A stretch of 64,000 nucleotides of DNA, from positions 1,426,001 through 1,490,000 of the forward strand of contig CBDICN010000001.1 in assembly GCA_965277355.1 (NCBI GenBank), read 5' to 3'. A model generated the notes under the pieces. That model was not told the origin of the DNA and did no database searches. It worked only from the letters and a program-made list of their open reading frames with translations. Below are positions 43,332-51,230 of the stretch, in pieces (the stretch's first letter is position 1; every line of letters starts with the position of its first letter). Position numbers and translations under genes: made by a program. The stretch comes from RH-AL1 sp965277355. GTDB taxonomy: Bacteria; Pseudomonadota; Alphaproteobacteria; Rhizobiales; Beijerinckiaceae.

Positions 43332-44105
43332 ATGAGCAAGTTTCTTGAAGAGCGTGTCGTCAGCGTCCATCACTGGACCGATAGCCTGTTCAGCTTCCGC
43401 ACCACGCGTGACCCTTCGTTTCGCTTCCGAAGCGGCGAGTTCACGATGATCGGCATCCCGGTCGACGGGAAACCGGTTCTGCGGGCCTACAGCGTCGCCA
43501 GCGCCCATTACGAGGACGAACTCGAGTTCTTTTCCATCAAGGTGCCGAACGGCCCCCTGACGTCACGGCTCCAGCATCTGCGCGAAGGCGATTCGCTGAT
43601 CATCAGTCGCAAGCCGACCGGCACGCTCGTCCTCGATAATCTCATGCCGGGCAAGCACCTCTATCTGCTCGGCACCGGGACCGGTCTCGCCCCGTTCCTC
43701 TCGATCATCAAGGATCCCGAAACCTACGAGCGGTTCGAGAAGGTAATAGTCGTACACGGCGTCCGTTTCATCAACGATCTCGCCTACCACGAGATCATCT
43801 CCACGCACCTGCCATCGGACGAGTTCCTCGGCGAGTTCGTATCCGAGAAGTTGATCTACTATCCGACCGTCACCCGCGAGGAATATCGCAATCGGGGACG
43901 CATCACCGCGCAGATGACGACGGGCAAGCTGTTTTCCGACATCGGACTGCCGCCAATGAGCATAGCCGATGACCGCTTCATGCTATGCGGCAGCCCGCAG
44001 ATGATCGCCGACCTGCGTGCTTTGCTAGAGGACCGCAATTATAGCGAAGGCAATCATGGCGAACCTGGCCACTTCGTGGTCGAGAAGGCTTTCGCCGACA
44101 AGTAG
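43332..44105 (+). CDS. fpr: ferredoxin/flavodoxin--NADP+ reductase
   Basis: A 257-residue FNR of the bacterial Fpr subclass. FAD binding is shown by RAYSVASAHYEDELEFF, NADP binding by LLGTGTGLAPFLSII and MLCGSPQMIADL, and the C-terminus ends VEKAFADK as in proteobacterial Fpr. It exchanges electrons between NADPH and ferredoxin or flavodoxin, for oxidative-stress defence and for radical-SAM enzymes such as BioB encoded nearby. The start has only a weak RBS. Confidence 0.95.
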   Translation: MSKFLEERVVSVHHWTDSLFSFRTTRDPSFRFRSGEFTMIGIPVDGKPVLRAYSVASAHYEDELEFFSIKVPNGPLTSRLQHLREGDSLIISRKPTGTLVLDNLMPGKHLYLLGTGTGLAPFLSIIKDPETYERFEKVIVVHGVRFINDLAYHEIISTHLPSDEFLGEFVSEKLIYYPTVTREEYRNRGRITAQMTTGKLFSDIGLPPMSIADDRFMLCGSPQMIADLRALLEDRNYSEGNHGEPGHFVVEKAFADK

Positions 44106-44187
44106 CGGCGGTCCCGCGCGCCCTCACCTCCCGTGTCGCGGCCGAACTCTTGGCCAGTTGGCGTATTTCCCGCCGGGAGGACAAACA

Positions 44188-44772
44188 ATGCTCGAAAATG
44201 TTCCGGCGGCCATCGGCCATGCGTTGAAGGGAATTCGGCCTGGTCTCGAGAAAATCGCGTTCGCGCGCGAGGACCTCGCCGCGCCGGAGACGCTGCGCCT
44301 CAGCAGCGAGGCGTTCTGCCACGATCAGCCGATGCCAGCGCGCTTCACCGCCGACGGCGCCAAAGTGTCGCCACCGTTGCGCTTCCAGTCCGTCCCCACC
44401 GCCGCCAGGTCGCTTGCGCTGATCGTCGAGGATGCCGATAGCCCTACGCCGGCCCCGCTTTGTCACGCCCTCGCTTGGGCGATCTCACCCGAGGATGGCG
44501 GCGGCTTCCACGAAGCCGCACTCGATGCCGACGCGATGCCGACGGCGCGGTCCGGCGCGCGGGTCGGCAAGAACTCCTTCCTGAGTTCAGGCTGGCTGCC
44601 GCCTGACCCGCCGACCGGCCACGGAGCCCACCGCTACGCGTTTCAACTCTACGCTCTCGATCACGTACCTGAACTCGAGGCAGGTTCAGGCCGAAGCGCC
44701 GTGATCGACGCGCTAAAGGGCCACGTGCTGGCCAAGGGTCTGCTGATCGGGACTTACGAGCGAACCGGCTGA
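44188..44772 (+). CDS. YbhB/YbcL-family PEBP-like protein
   Basis: ATG 44188 follows GGGAGG. The 194-residue protein has LRLSSEAFCHDQPMPARFTADGAKVSPPLRF, SLALIVEDADSPTP with PLCHALAWAI, and GHGAHRYAFQLYALD, the three anion-pocket segments of the PEBP fold. No signal peptide. Bacterial members have no firm role. The last 19 bases overlap the convergent bioB gene. Confidence 0.92.
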   Translation: MLENVPAAIGHALKGIRPGLEKIAFAREDLAAPETLRLSSEAFCHDQPMPARFTADGAKVSPPLRFQSVPTAARSLALIVEDADSPTPAPLCHALAWAISPEDGGGFHEAALDADAMPTARSGARVGKNSFLSSGWLPPDPPTGHGAHRYAFQLYALDHVPELEAGSGRSAVIDALKGHVLAKGLLIGTYERTG

Positions 44773-45767
44773 AGCGGGTTCGCAATGGCGGTCTCGGCGC
44801 GTTCGGCCAAAGCCGCGAACAGCGCGTCATCGGCGCTGCGGCCGGCATTGGGCGTCGTCAGCAGCACCTCTCCGGTGAAGATCGAATTGGCGCCGGCGAC
44901 CATGCACAAAACCTGCGCCTCACGCGAGAGACGGGCGCGGCCGGCCGACAGCCTCACGCGCGCGCCGGGCATGATGATGCGCGCGGTGGCGACCATCCGC
45001 ACGACCTCCAGCGCGTCGACCTCGGCATTGTCCGCCATCGGCGTGCCCGCGACCGCGGCAAGCGTGTTGATTGGCACGCTCTCGGGATGCGGGTCGAAGG
45101 CGGCCAGCACCTGCAGCATGGCGGCACGGTCGCGCACGCTCTCGCCAAGCCCGAGTATGCCCCCGCTGCACATCTCGAGGCCGGCGGCGCGTACCGCCCG
45201 CAGTGTCGCCAGCCGGTCCTCGTAGCTGCGCGTCGTGGTGACCTTCCCGTAGAAGCCGGGGCCGGTATCGAGATTGTGGTTGTAGGCGGTCAGCCCGGCT
45301 GCCTTGAGCTTCCCGGCCTGGGCCTCATTCATCATGCCGAGGGTGACGCAAGCCTCCATGCCGAGCGCGCGAACGCCCTCGACCATCTTGAGCACGGCGT
45401 CGAATTCGCGGCCGTCGCGCACGCTGCGCCACGCGGCGCCCATGCAGAAGCGGTCGGCGCCCGCCGCCTTCGCGCGCGCGGCAGCCGCTAGCACCTCGGC
45501 GGGAGCCATCAGCTCGACTCGGTCAAGCTTGACCTCCCGGTGGTGCGCCGACTGCGAGCAGTAGCCGCAATCCTCCGGGCAGCCGCCGGTCTTGATCGAA
45601 AGGAGGCTCGCGCGCTGCACGTCGCTGGGATCATGGTGCGCGCGGTGTACGGCGCTCGCCGCGGCAACGAGATCGAGCAGCGGCTGATCGTGGATGGCCA
45701 GGATTTCGTCGACGCCCCAGTCATGACGGAGGGCGGGCGACCTCTTGGCGGCGGGTTGATCGAGCAT
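44754..45767 (-). CDS. bioB: biotin synthase
   Basis: A 337-residue radical-SAM enzyme with the CxxxCxxC cluster at Cys63, 67, 70 (GGCPEDCGYC) and further BioB blocks FCMGAAWRSVRDG, ACVTLGMMNEAQAGKLKAAGLTAYNHNLDTG, CSGGILGLGES and SAGRARLSREAQ with the Arg ligand of the auxiliary cluster. It inserts sulfur into dethiobiotin. No other bio gene is in the window. The TetR gene follows upstream on the same strand with 27 bases between them. Confidence 0.97.
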   Translation of the reverse strand: MLDQPAAKRSPALRHDWGVDEILAIHDQPLLDLVAAASAVHRAHHDPSDVQRASLLSIKTGGCPEDCGYCSQSAHHREVKLDRVELMAPAEVLAAAARAKAAGADRFCMGAAWRSVRDGREFDAVLKMVEGVRALGMEACVTLGMMNEAQAGKLKAAGLTAYNHNLDTGPGFYGKVTTTRSYEDRLATLRAVRAAGLEMCSGGILGLGESVRDRAAMLQVLAAFDPHPESVPINTLAAVAGTPMADNAEVDALEVVRMVATARIIMPGARVRLSAGRARLSREAQVLCMVAGANSIFTGEVLLTTPNAGRSADDALFAALAERAETAIANPLQPVRS

Positions 45768-45794
45768 GAACGTCCTGCGTGAAGAAGAGGGTCG

Positions 45795-46472
45795 CTACGC
45801 ACCCGAATGCCTGGGTGGCGTGCGGACAGCATAGCGCCCCATGAACAAGGCGACCACCTCGTCGACGTGGTCGCGGATCTCGGAACGGGTGGGACGGGCC
45901 TGGGTCTGCAGCACAAGGCACTTGAGGTGGAAGGTCGAGATCACGGCACCCGTAAACAATGCGGCGGCCTGATGGGGATCATTGCAGATGAGTTCCCCGC
46001 GATCATGCGCGGCGAGCAGGAACTCGGCAAGGCGCTGGTGCACGCGACCAGGGCCCGCGGCGAAGAAGAACTCGCCAAGTCCGGGATTGCGCGGACTTTC
46101 CGCGATCACCGTCCGGCACAGCGAGATCGCGTCCGGCGCCATCATCATGTCGAGCATCTTGAAGCCGAACTCGCCCAGCACCTCGCCGACGGAACCGGGC
46201 TGCTCGAACTTCGCATCGATGTTTTCAAGGAACAACTTGGCGCGATCGGCGACGAGCTCGGCGAACAGCTCCTCCTTGCTGCCGAAATGGCGATACAGCG
46301 TCTCCTTTGAGGCTCCGGCTCGCGCGGCGATCGCCTGCATCGTCGTATCCGAAAAACCTTGCTCAAAGAAGATGCGCTCGGCAACCGCCGCGATTTCGCG
46401 CCGCCGCTTCTCGCCTCGATGCGTCGGCGTGCAGGGTGAAATCGAATCGCTCCGGGCAGTTGACGGGAGCAT
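45795..46472 (-). CDS. TetR/AcrR-family repressor, probable regulator of the emr operon
   Basis: ATG 46472 follows CAGGAA. A 225-residue TetR protein: residues 20-65 form the HTH (RREIAAVAERIFFEQGFSDTTMQAIAARAGASKETLYRHFGSKEELF), then an all-helical ligand domain of the AcrR C-terminal type. It is divergent from emrA with 117 bases between starts, the classical place for a repressor of an efflux pump. An inverted repeat 20 bases upstream is a candidate operator. Confidence 0.92.
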   Translation of the reverse strand: MLPSTARSDSISPCTPTHRGEKRRREIAAVAERIFFEQGFSDTTMQAIAARAGASKETLYRHFGSKEELFAELVADRAKLFLENIDAKFEQPGSVGEVLGEFGFKMLDMMMAPDAISLCRTVIAESPRNPGLGEFFFAAGPGRVHQRLAEFLLAAHDRGELICNDPHQAAALFTGAVISTFHLKCLVLQTQARPTRSEIRDHVDEVVALFMGRYAVRTPPRHSGA

Positions 46473-46491
46473 GGGCTTCCTGATTTAAAGG

Positions 46492-46507
46492 CGAACCAGC
46501 GGGTTCG
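46492..46507. promoter_or_regulatory. candidate TetR operator
   Basis: CGAACC-AGCG-GGTTCG is a perfect six-base inverted repeat in the TetR-emrA intergenic region. It begins 20 bases from the TetR start and 83 bases before emrA, so it could repress both directions. Confidence 0.4.
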
Positions 46508-46589
46508 GTTGCCGTGACGCACACAAGCATCAAATAGTTCGCGCGGCAACCCGGACCTGCGTTTCGCGACACTGTCGGACGGCCAATCC

Positions 46590-47804
46590 ATGACACGCAG
46601 CGACCCCGACGCCAAAGGCTCACAAACGGACGACGAGGTCCGCACTCAGCCGCGCGCCGAGAAGCCGGGCGGCCACGAGCAGGAACAGGGTGCCGCCCCG
46701 GACGATGACCAGGAACAAGACGAGGGCGGCGAGGATTCCAAGGAGCGCCAGGAACAGGAGACCCGAAAGAAGCGCCGCCCGGTCGTCTACGCCATCGTCA
46801 TCGCCGTGCTGGCGGTGCTGATCCTGGGCGCGGCCTATTGGTACCTCTCCGGCATGAATGTCCAGGACACGGACGACGCCTACACCGATGGGCGCGCCAT
46901 CCAGATCGCGCCGCAGGTCGCCGGCCGGGTCGTCTCGCTCGACGTCACCGACAACCAGTTCGTGCGCCGCGGCCAGGCGCTGATCCACATCGATCCGCGC
47001 CAGTTCATCAACGATCGCGATCAGCAGCAAGGGTCGCTCGACACCGCCAAGGCACAGCTCGCGGGGCAAAAGCTCAACGCCGAGATCGCGATGAAGAATT
47101 ATCCCGCCGCGCTGCAGTCGGCGCAGGCTGATCTCGCCTCTTCGAAGGCCAACCTGTCTCACAGGCAGGCCGATTATTCCCGCCAGAAGAGCCTGCCCAA
47201 GCAGGCGACGACGCAGCAAGACGTCGACAGCGCCACCGCCTCGCTGCAGCAGGCCCAAGCGCAGGTGCTGCAAAACCAAGCCCGGGTGGTCCAGGCCGAG
47301 CCGGTGCAGCAGCAGATCGGCCAAGCAGTGACCCAGGTCAAGAACACTGCCGGCCAGGTCGAACAGGCGCAGGCGCGGCTCGACCAGGCCAATCTCAACC
47401 TCTCCTATACGGTCGTGAAGGCACCACAGGACGGCTGGATCACCAAGCGCAACGTCGAAAAGGGCAATTACGTCACGGCCGGGCAGCAGATCTTCTCGAT
47501 CGTGTCGCCCGACATTTGGGTGACCGCCAACTTCAAGGAAACCGAGCTCGACCTGATGCGGCCGGGCCAGAGCGCCACCATCAAGGTCGACGCTTATCCC
47601 GATTTGAAGCTGCGCGGCCACGTCGATTCGATCCAGCTCGGCTCGGGCTCGAAGTTCTCGGCGTTCCCGGCCGAGAACGCCACGGGCAACTTCGTGAAGA
47701 TCGTCCAGCGCGTGCCGGTGAAGATCGTCATCGACTCCGGGCTCGACCCGACCGTGCCGCTGCCGCTCGGCATCTCCGTCGAACCGAAGGTGACGGTGCG
47801 ATGA
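46590..47804 (+). CDS. emrA: HlyD/EmrA-type membrane-fusion (adaptor) protein
   Basis: A 404-residue adaptor. The first 60 residues are very acidic and Gln-rich (PDDDQEQDEGGEDSKERQEQ) and cytoplasmic. A single membrane helix follows (about 66-86). Next are the barrel-sandwich start NVQDTDDAYTDGRAIQIAPQVAGRVVSL, a long coiled-coil hairpin (about 150-270) and the closing lipoyl half PQDGWITKRNVEKGNYV. It links the MFS pump EmrB to the outer-membrane factor across the periplasm. Its stop overlaps the emrB start (ATGA). Confidence 0.94.
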   Translation: MTRSDPDAKGSQTDDEVRTQPRAEKPGGHEQEQGAAPDDDQEQDEGGEDSKERQEQETRKKRRPVVYAIVIAVLAVLILGAAYWYLSGMNVQDTDDAYTDGRAIQIAPQVAGRVVSLDVTDNQFVRRGQALIHIDPRQFINDRDQQQGSLDTAKAQLAGQKLNAEIAMKNYPAALQSAQADLASSKANLSHRQADYSRQKSLPKQATTQQDVDSATASLQQAQAQVLQNQARVVQAEPVQQQIGQAVTQVKNTAGQVEQAQARLDQANLNLSYTVVKAPQDGWITKRNVEKGNYVTAGQQIFSIVSPDIWVTANFKETELDLMRPGQSATIKVDAYPDLKLRGHVDSIQLGSGSKFSAFPAENATGNFVKIVQRVPVKIVIDSGLDPTVPLPLGISVEPKVTVR

Positions 47805-49504
47805 GCGCGGACGCGTTCGAGTCCGCCAACGGCAAGAAAGGCGGCAAAACGGCGAACGGCAAGCAAGCGAACGGCGACAAGTCCAACGGTGGCGGCAAGA
47901 ACGGTGGTGGCGGCAAGAACGGTGGTGGACAGTCCGGCGCGGAGAAGAACTGGAAGCCTTCGTTCAACCCATGGCTGATCGCGGTGTCCGTCACGCTCGC
48001 GGCCTTCATGGAAATCCTCGACACCACGATCGTCAACGTCGCCCTGCCCCACATCGCCGGCACGCTCGCCGCCTCGAGCGACGAAGCGACATACGCGCTG
48101 ACCTCCTACCTGGTCGCCAACGGCATCGTGCTCACGGTATCGGGCTGGATCTCGGACACGATAGGCCGGAAGCGCTACTTCCTTATCTGCCTCGGGATGT
48201 TCACGCTGTTCTCGTTTCTGTGCGGGATTTCCACCAGTCTCATTCAGCTCATCGTGTTCCGCCTGTTCCAGGGCTTTTTCGGCGGCGGCTTGCAGCCGAA
48301 CCAGCAGGCGATCATCCTCGACACCTTCCCGCCGGCGAGGCGCGGCGCGGCCTTCGCACTCACCGCGATCGCCACCATCGTCGCGCCGGTTCTCGGACCG
48401 ACGCTCGGAGGCTGGATCACAGACAACTATTCGTGGCGCTGGATTTTCTTCGTCAACGTGCCGGTCGGTATTTTCGCGGTCGTCATCAACTTCATCCTCG
48501 TCGAGGACCCGCCGTGGGAGAAAGCCAAGCAGAAGCGCAGAACCAAAGGCATCGATTATATCGGCCTCTCCCTTATTACCCTCGGGCTCGGCTGCTTGCA
48601 GGTCATGGTGGACAAAGGCGAGGACTGGGATTGGTTCGGGTCGCCGATCATCCGCACTTTGGGCCTGCTGGCTTTCATCGGCATCTTCGGCGCGATCGCA
48701 TGGCTGCTCACCGCCAAGAAGCCGATCGTCAACCTCGACATCTTCAAGGACAAGAACTTCGCGATGGGCTGCGTCTGCATCGGAGCGATGGGGGCGATCC
48801 TCTACGCGAGCGCGGTCATCATCCCGCAGCTCGCGCAGCAGCAGCTCGGCTATACCGCGACCATCTCCGGCCTCATCCTCTCGCCCGGCGGCATCGTCGT
48901 CATCCTCCTGATCCCGGTCGTCGGCGTGCTCTCGAAGTTCGTGCAGACCCGCTACATCGTGATGTTCGGCTTCTTCTTCATGGGTTGCGCTCTCTATTAC
49001 TCAAGCGGTCTCGCCCCCACCATCGACTTCAATCACCTCGTCTACATGCGCAGCGCGCAGACGGCGGCGCTCGCCTTCCTGTTCGTGCCCATCTCGAACA
49101 TCGCCTACCTGACCCTGCCGATGCGGCTGCGGAGCGACGGCGCGGCGCTGTTTTCGATGTTCCGCAACGTCTTCGGCGCGATCGGCATCTCGCTGTCGAC
49201 GGCGTTGGTCACGCAACGCACGCAAGCCGACCAGGCGCAAATCTCGAAGTTCATGACCCCGCTGAACCAGTCCTACAACAACTATCTCGCCAGCGCGGAA
49301 CAGACGCTGCGGTCCCTGGGGCGCTCGGCCGACTCGCTCCAGAGCGCGGCGACGGGGCAGATCTATCAGACATATTTGAAACAGGCCGCGGTTTTAGCGT
49401 ACTCGAACGTCTTTCTTTACGCTTCGGTCATTGCTTTTCTCGTCGTCCCGTTCTGTTTTCTCATCTCAAAGAAAACTGCGTCGGGTGGCGGTGGCGGGCA
49501 TTGA
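47801..49504 (+). CDS. emrB: EmrB/QacA (DHA2) multidrug efflux MFS transporter
   Basis: A 567-residue MFS protein of the 14-helix DHA2 group. The N-terminal 45 residues are an unusual Lys/Gly/Asn-rich tail (KSNGGGKNGGGGKNGGG). The pump follows from WLIAVSVTLAAFMEILDTTIVNVALPHIAG (DHA2 motif D1), with SDTIGRKRYF (motif A) and APVLGPTLGGWI (motif C). It exports hydrophobic drugs by proton antiport, together with EmrA and the outer-membrane factor encoded next. Confidence 0.94.
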   Translation: MSADAFESANGKKGGKTANGKQANGDKSNGGGKNGGGGKNGGGQSGAEKNWKPSFNPWLIAVSVTLAAFMEILDTTIVNVALPHIAGTLAASSDEATYALTSYLVANGIVLTVSGWISDTIGRKRYFLICLGMFTLFSFLCGISTSLIQLIVFRLFQGFFGGGLQPNQQAIILDTFPPARRGAAFALTAIATIVAPVLGPTLGGWITDNYSWRWIFFVNVPVGIFAVVINFILVEDPPWEKAKQKRRTKGIDYIGLSLITLGLGCLQVMVDKGEDWDWFGSPIIRTLGLLAFIGIFGAIAWLLTAKKPIVNLDIFKDKNFAMGCVCIGAMGAILYASAVIIPQLAQQQLGYTATISGLILSPGGIVVILLIPVVGVLSKFVQTRYIVMFGFFFMGCALYYSSGLAPTIDFNHLVYMRSAQTAALAFLFVPISNIAYLTLPMRLRSDGAALFSMFRNVFGAIGISLSTALVTQRTQADQAQISKFMTPLNQSYNNYLASAEQTLRSLGRSADSLQSAATGQIYQTYLKQAAVLAYSNVFLYASVIAFLVVPFCFLISKKTASGGGGGH

Positions 49505-49505
49505 G

Positions 49506-51203
49506 ATGATGCGGAGGGTGCGCGTAATTCTGGCCGGATGCGCTGCGAGCGCGCTCGCCGGTTGCGTGGTCGGCCCGAACTTCGCACCGCCTGTCCCGGT
49601 GACGGCGGACAGCCGCGATTTCCTCGACACCGGCAAGCCCGCGCGATCGCCGGTCGCGGTTTTGTCGGGCACGTCGAGCGCGCCGGTTGACGTCGAATGG
49701 TGGCGGATCTTCCACGACCCGATCCTGACGCGGCTCGAGGCCAGGGTCGCCGACGAGAACCTCGATGTCCGCACCGCCACCTTACGGGTCGCCGAGAGCC
49801 GTTCGCAGGTCGCCTCGACCGCCTCCGCCGCGCTACCGACACTCAGCGGCACGGCCTCCGACTATCGCGAGGCATTCAGCAACAATAGCGTGATCAAGTT
49901 GATCCCGCTGAACTCGCTCGGGGGATCGTCGGGCGGGGGGTCGTCGGGTAGCGGGTCGTCGGGCGGGGGATCGTCGGGCAGCGGGTCGTCGGGCGGGGGA
50001 TCGTCGGGCAGCACGAGCGGCGGATATTCTGGTTTCAAGCAGCTCAACACCGGCTTCAACAACTACTCGGTCGGCTTCGACGCTTCCTGGGAGCTCGACC
50101 TGTGGGGCCATATCGCGCGTCAGATCGAAGCCTCGGAGGCGCAGCTCGCGGCGAGCGCGGAGATGCGGCGCGACATGCTCGTCTCGACCCTGGCCGAGCT
50201 CGCGCGCGACTACGTCAACCTGCGCGGCTCGCAGGCGCTGATCCGCATCGCCAAGGACAATCTCAAGGTCGAGGAGGAGATCCTCGGCGTCACCAGGGTG
50301 CGCCAAGAGAAGGGTCTCGTAACCGGGCTCGACGTCGAGACGGCGGCCGCACAGGTCGAATCTGTGAAGGCTCAGATCCCGACGCTGGAGCAACAGGAGG
50401 TACAAGGGATCAACGCGATCAGCCTGCTGCTCGACGAGCCGCCGCTCGGGCTGTCGGCGGAGCTCATCCGCACCAAGGCCGTTCCGGCGAACCCGCCGCG
50501 CGTTCCGATCGGGCTGCCATCCGAGCTCGCCCGGCGGCGTCCCGACATCCGTTCGGCCGAGGCGAGCCTCCACGCTGCCGTCGCCAACCTCGGTGTCGGC
50601 ATCGCCGAGTTTTACCCCTCGGTGCGGTTGAACGGCAGCCCGACGTTGCAGGCCCTGGAGCCTAAGGACATTTTTAAGGGCACCTCGCTGCAGTATATGA
50701 ATATCGGACCCAGCGTGACGCTGCCGATCTTCGAGGGCGGCCGGCTGAAGGCCAACCTCGTGCTGCAGGAGAAGCGGCAGCAGGAGGCGGCGATCTCCTA
50801 TCACCGCGCGGTGCTGTCGGCCTGGCATGACGTCGTCAATTCGCTCGCCTCCTATAAGACCGAGCAGCAGCGGCGCGAGCGGCTGCGGGCGCAGGTGGAC
50901 CATGCCAGGCAGGCGCTGATCCTGGCGCGCTCGCGCTACGAGCAGGGCGTCGCGGACTTCACGACGCTGCTCGACGACGAGCGCACCGTCCTCAGCGCCG
51001 AGCAGCAGCTGGCGCAGAGCACGGTCAACGTCTCGGTCGACCTCATCGCGCTCTACAAGGCGCTGGGCGGAGGTTGGGAGCTGACTTACCCGGACCCGCG
51101 CGTGATCAAGCCATCGACGGTGCTGCCGCCGCCGATTCCTGCCGTCGCGATCCCGCGCATGGTCCTGCCGAACCCGGACGGCTTGCTGCCTCTTGCGCAA
51201 TAG
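49506..51203 (+). CDS. NodT-family outer-membrane efflux lipoprotein
   Basis: ATG 49506, one base after the emrB stop, gives 565 residues. The lipobox is LAGC (GCAASALAGCVVGPNF), so the mature protein is lipid-anchored. The TolC-type repeat halves carry EWWRIFHDPILTRLEARV and ASWELDLWGHIARQIEAS in the first half, and IGLPSELARRRPDIRSAEASLHAAVANLGVGIAEFYP in the second. A 35-residue Gly/Ser insert (about 140-175) precedes ASWELDLWG, in what the OprM model predicts to be the first surface loop of the barrel. The protein forms the exit duct of the EmrAB pump. Confidence 0.93.
   Translation: MMRRVRVILAGCAASALAGCVVGPNFAPPVPVTADSRDFLDTGKPARSPVAVLSGTSSAPVDVEWWRIFHDPILTRLEARVADENLDVRTATLRVAESRSQVASTASAALPTLSGTASDYREAFSNNSVIKLIPLNSLGGSSGGGSSGSGSSGGGSSGSGSSGGGSSGSTSGGYSGFKQLNTGFNNYSVGFDASWELDLWGHIARQIEASEAQLAASAEMRRDMLVSTLAELARDYVNLRGSQALIRIAKDNLKVEEEILGVTRVRQEKGLVTGLDVETAAAQVESVKAQIPTLEQQEVQGINAISLLLDEPPLGLSAELIRTKAVPANPPRVPIGLPSELARRRPDIRSAEASLHAAVANLGVGIAEFYPSVRLNGSPTLQALEPKDIFKGTSLQYMNIGPSVTLPIFEGGRLKANLVLQEKRQQEAAISYHRAVLSAWHDVVNSLASYKTEQQRRERLRAQVDHARQALILARSRYEQGVADFTTLLDDERTVLSAEQQLAQSTVNVSVDLIALYKALGGGWELTYPDPRVIKPSTVLPPPIPAVAIPRMVLPNPDGLLPLAQ
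49926..50015 (+). repeat. 15-bp tandem minisatellite coding Gly/Ser in the efflux duct gene
   Basis: Six units of 15 bases run from 49926 to 50015. All begin TCGTCGGG, and the ends alternate between C-GGGGG(G/A) and (T/C)-AGCGGG, so the real period is 30 bases. The reading frame is preserved (SSGGG, SSGSG). Such arrays change length by slippage. Confidence 0.85.
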
Positions 51204-51230
51204 CGCGGCAGCTTGCGGTAACGAAAGCTA

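Noticed and set aside
49926..50015. Short direct repeats considered as a CRISPR array
   Set aside because: Units are 15 bases, contiguous without spacers and in frame inside an efflux gene; no cas genes are present.
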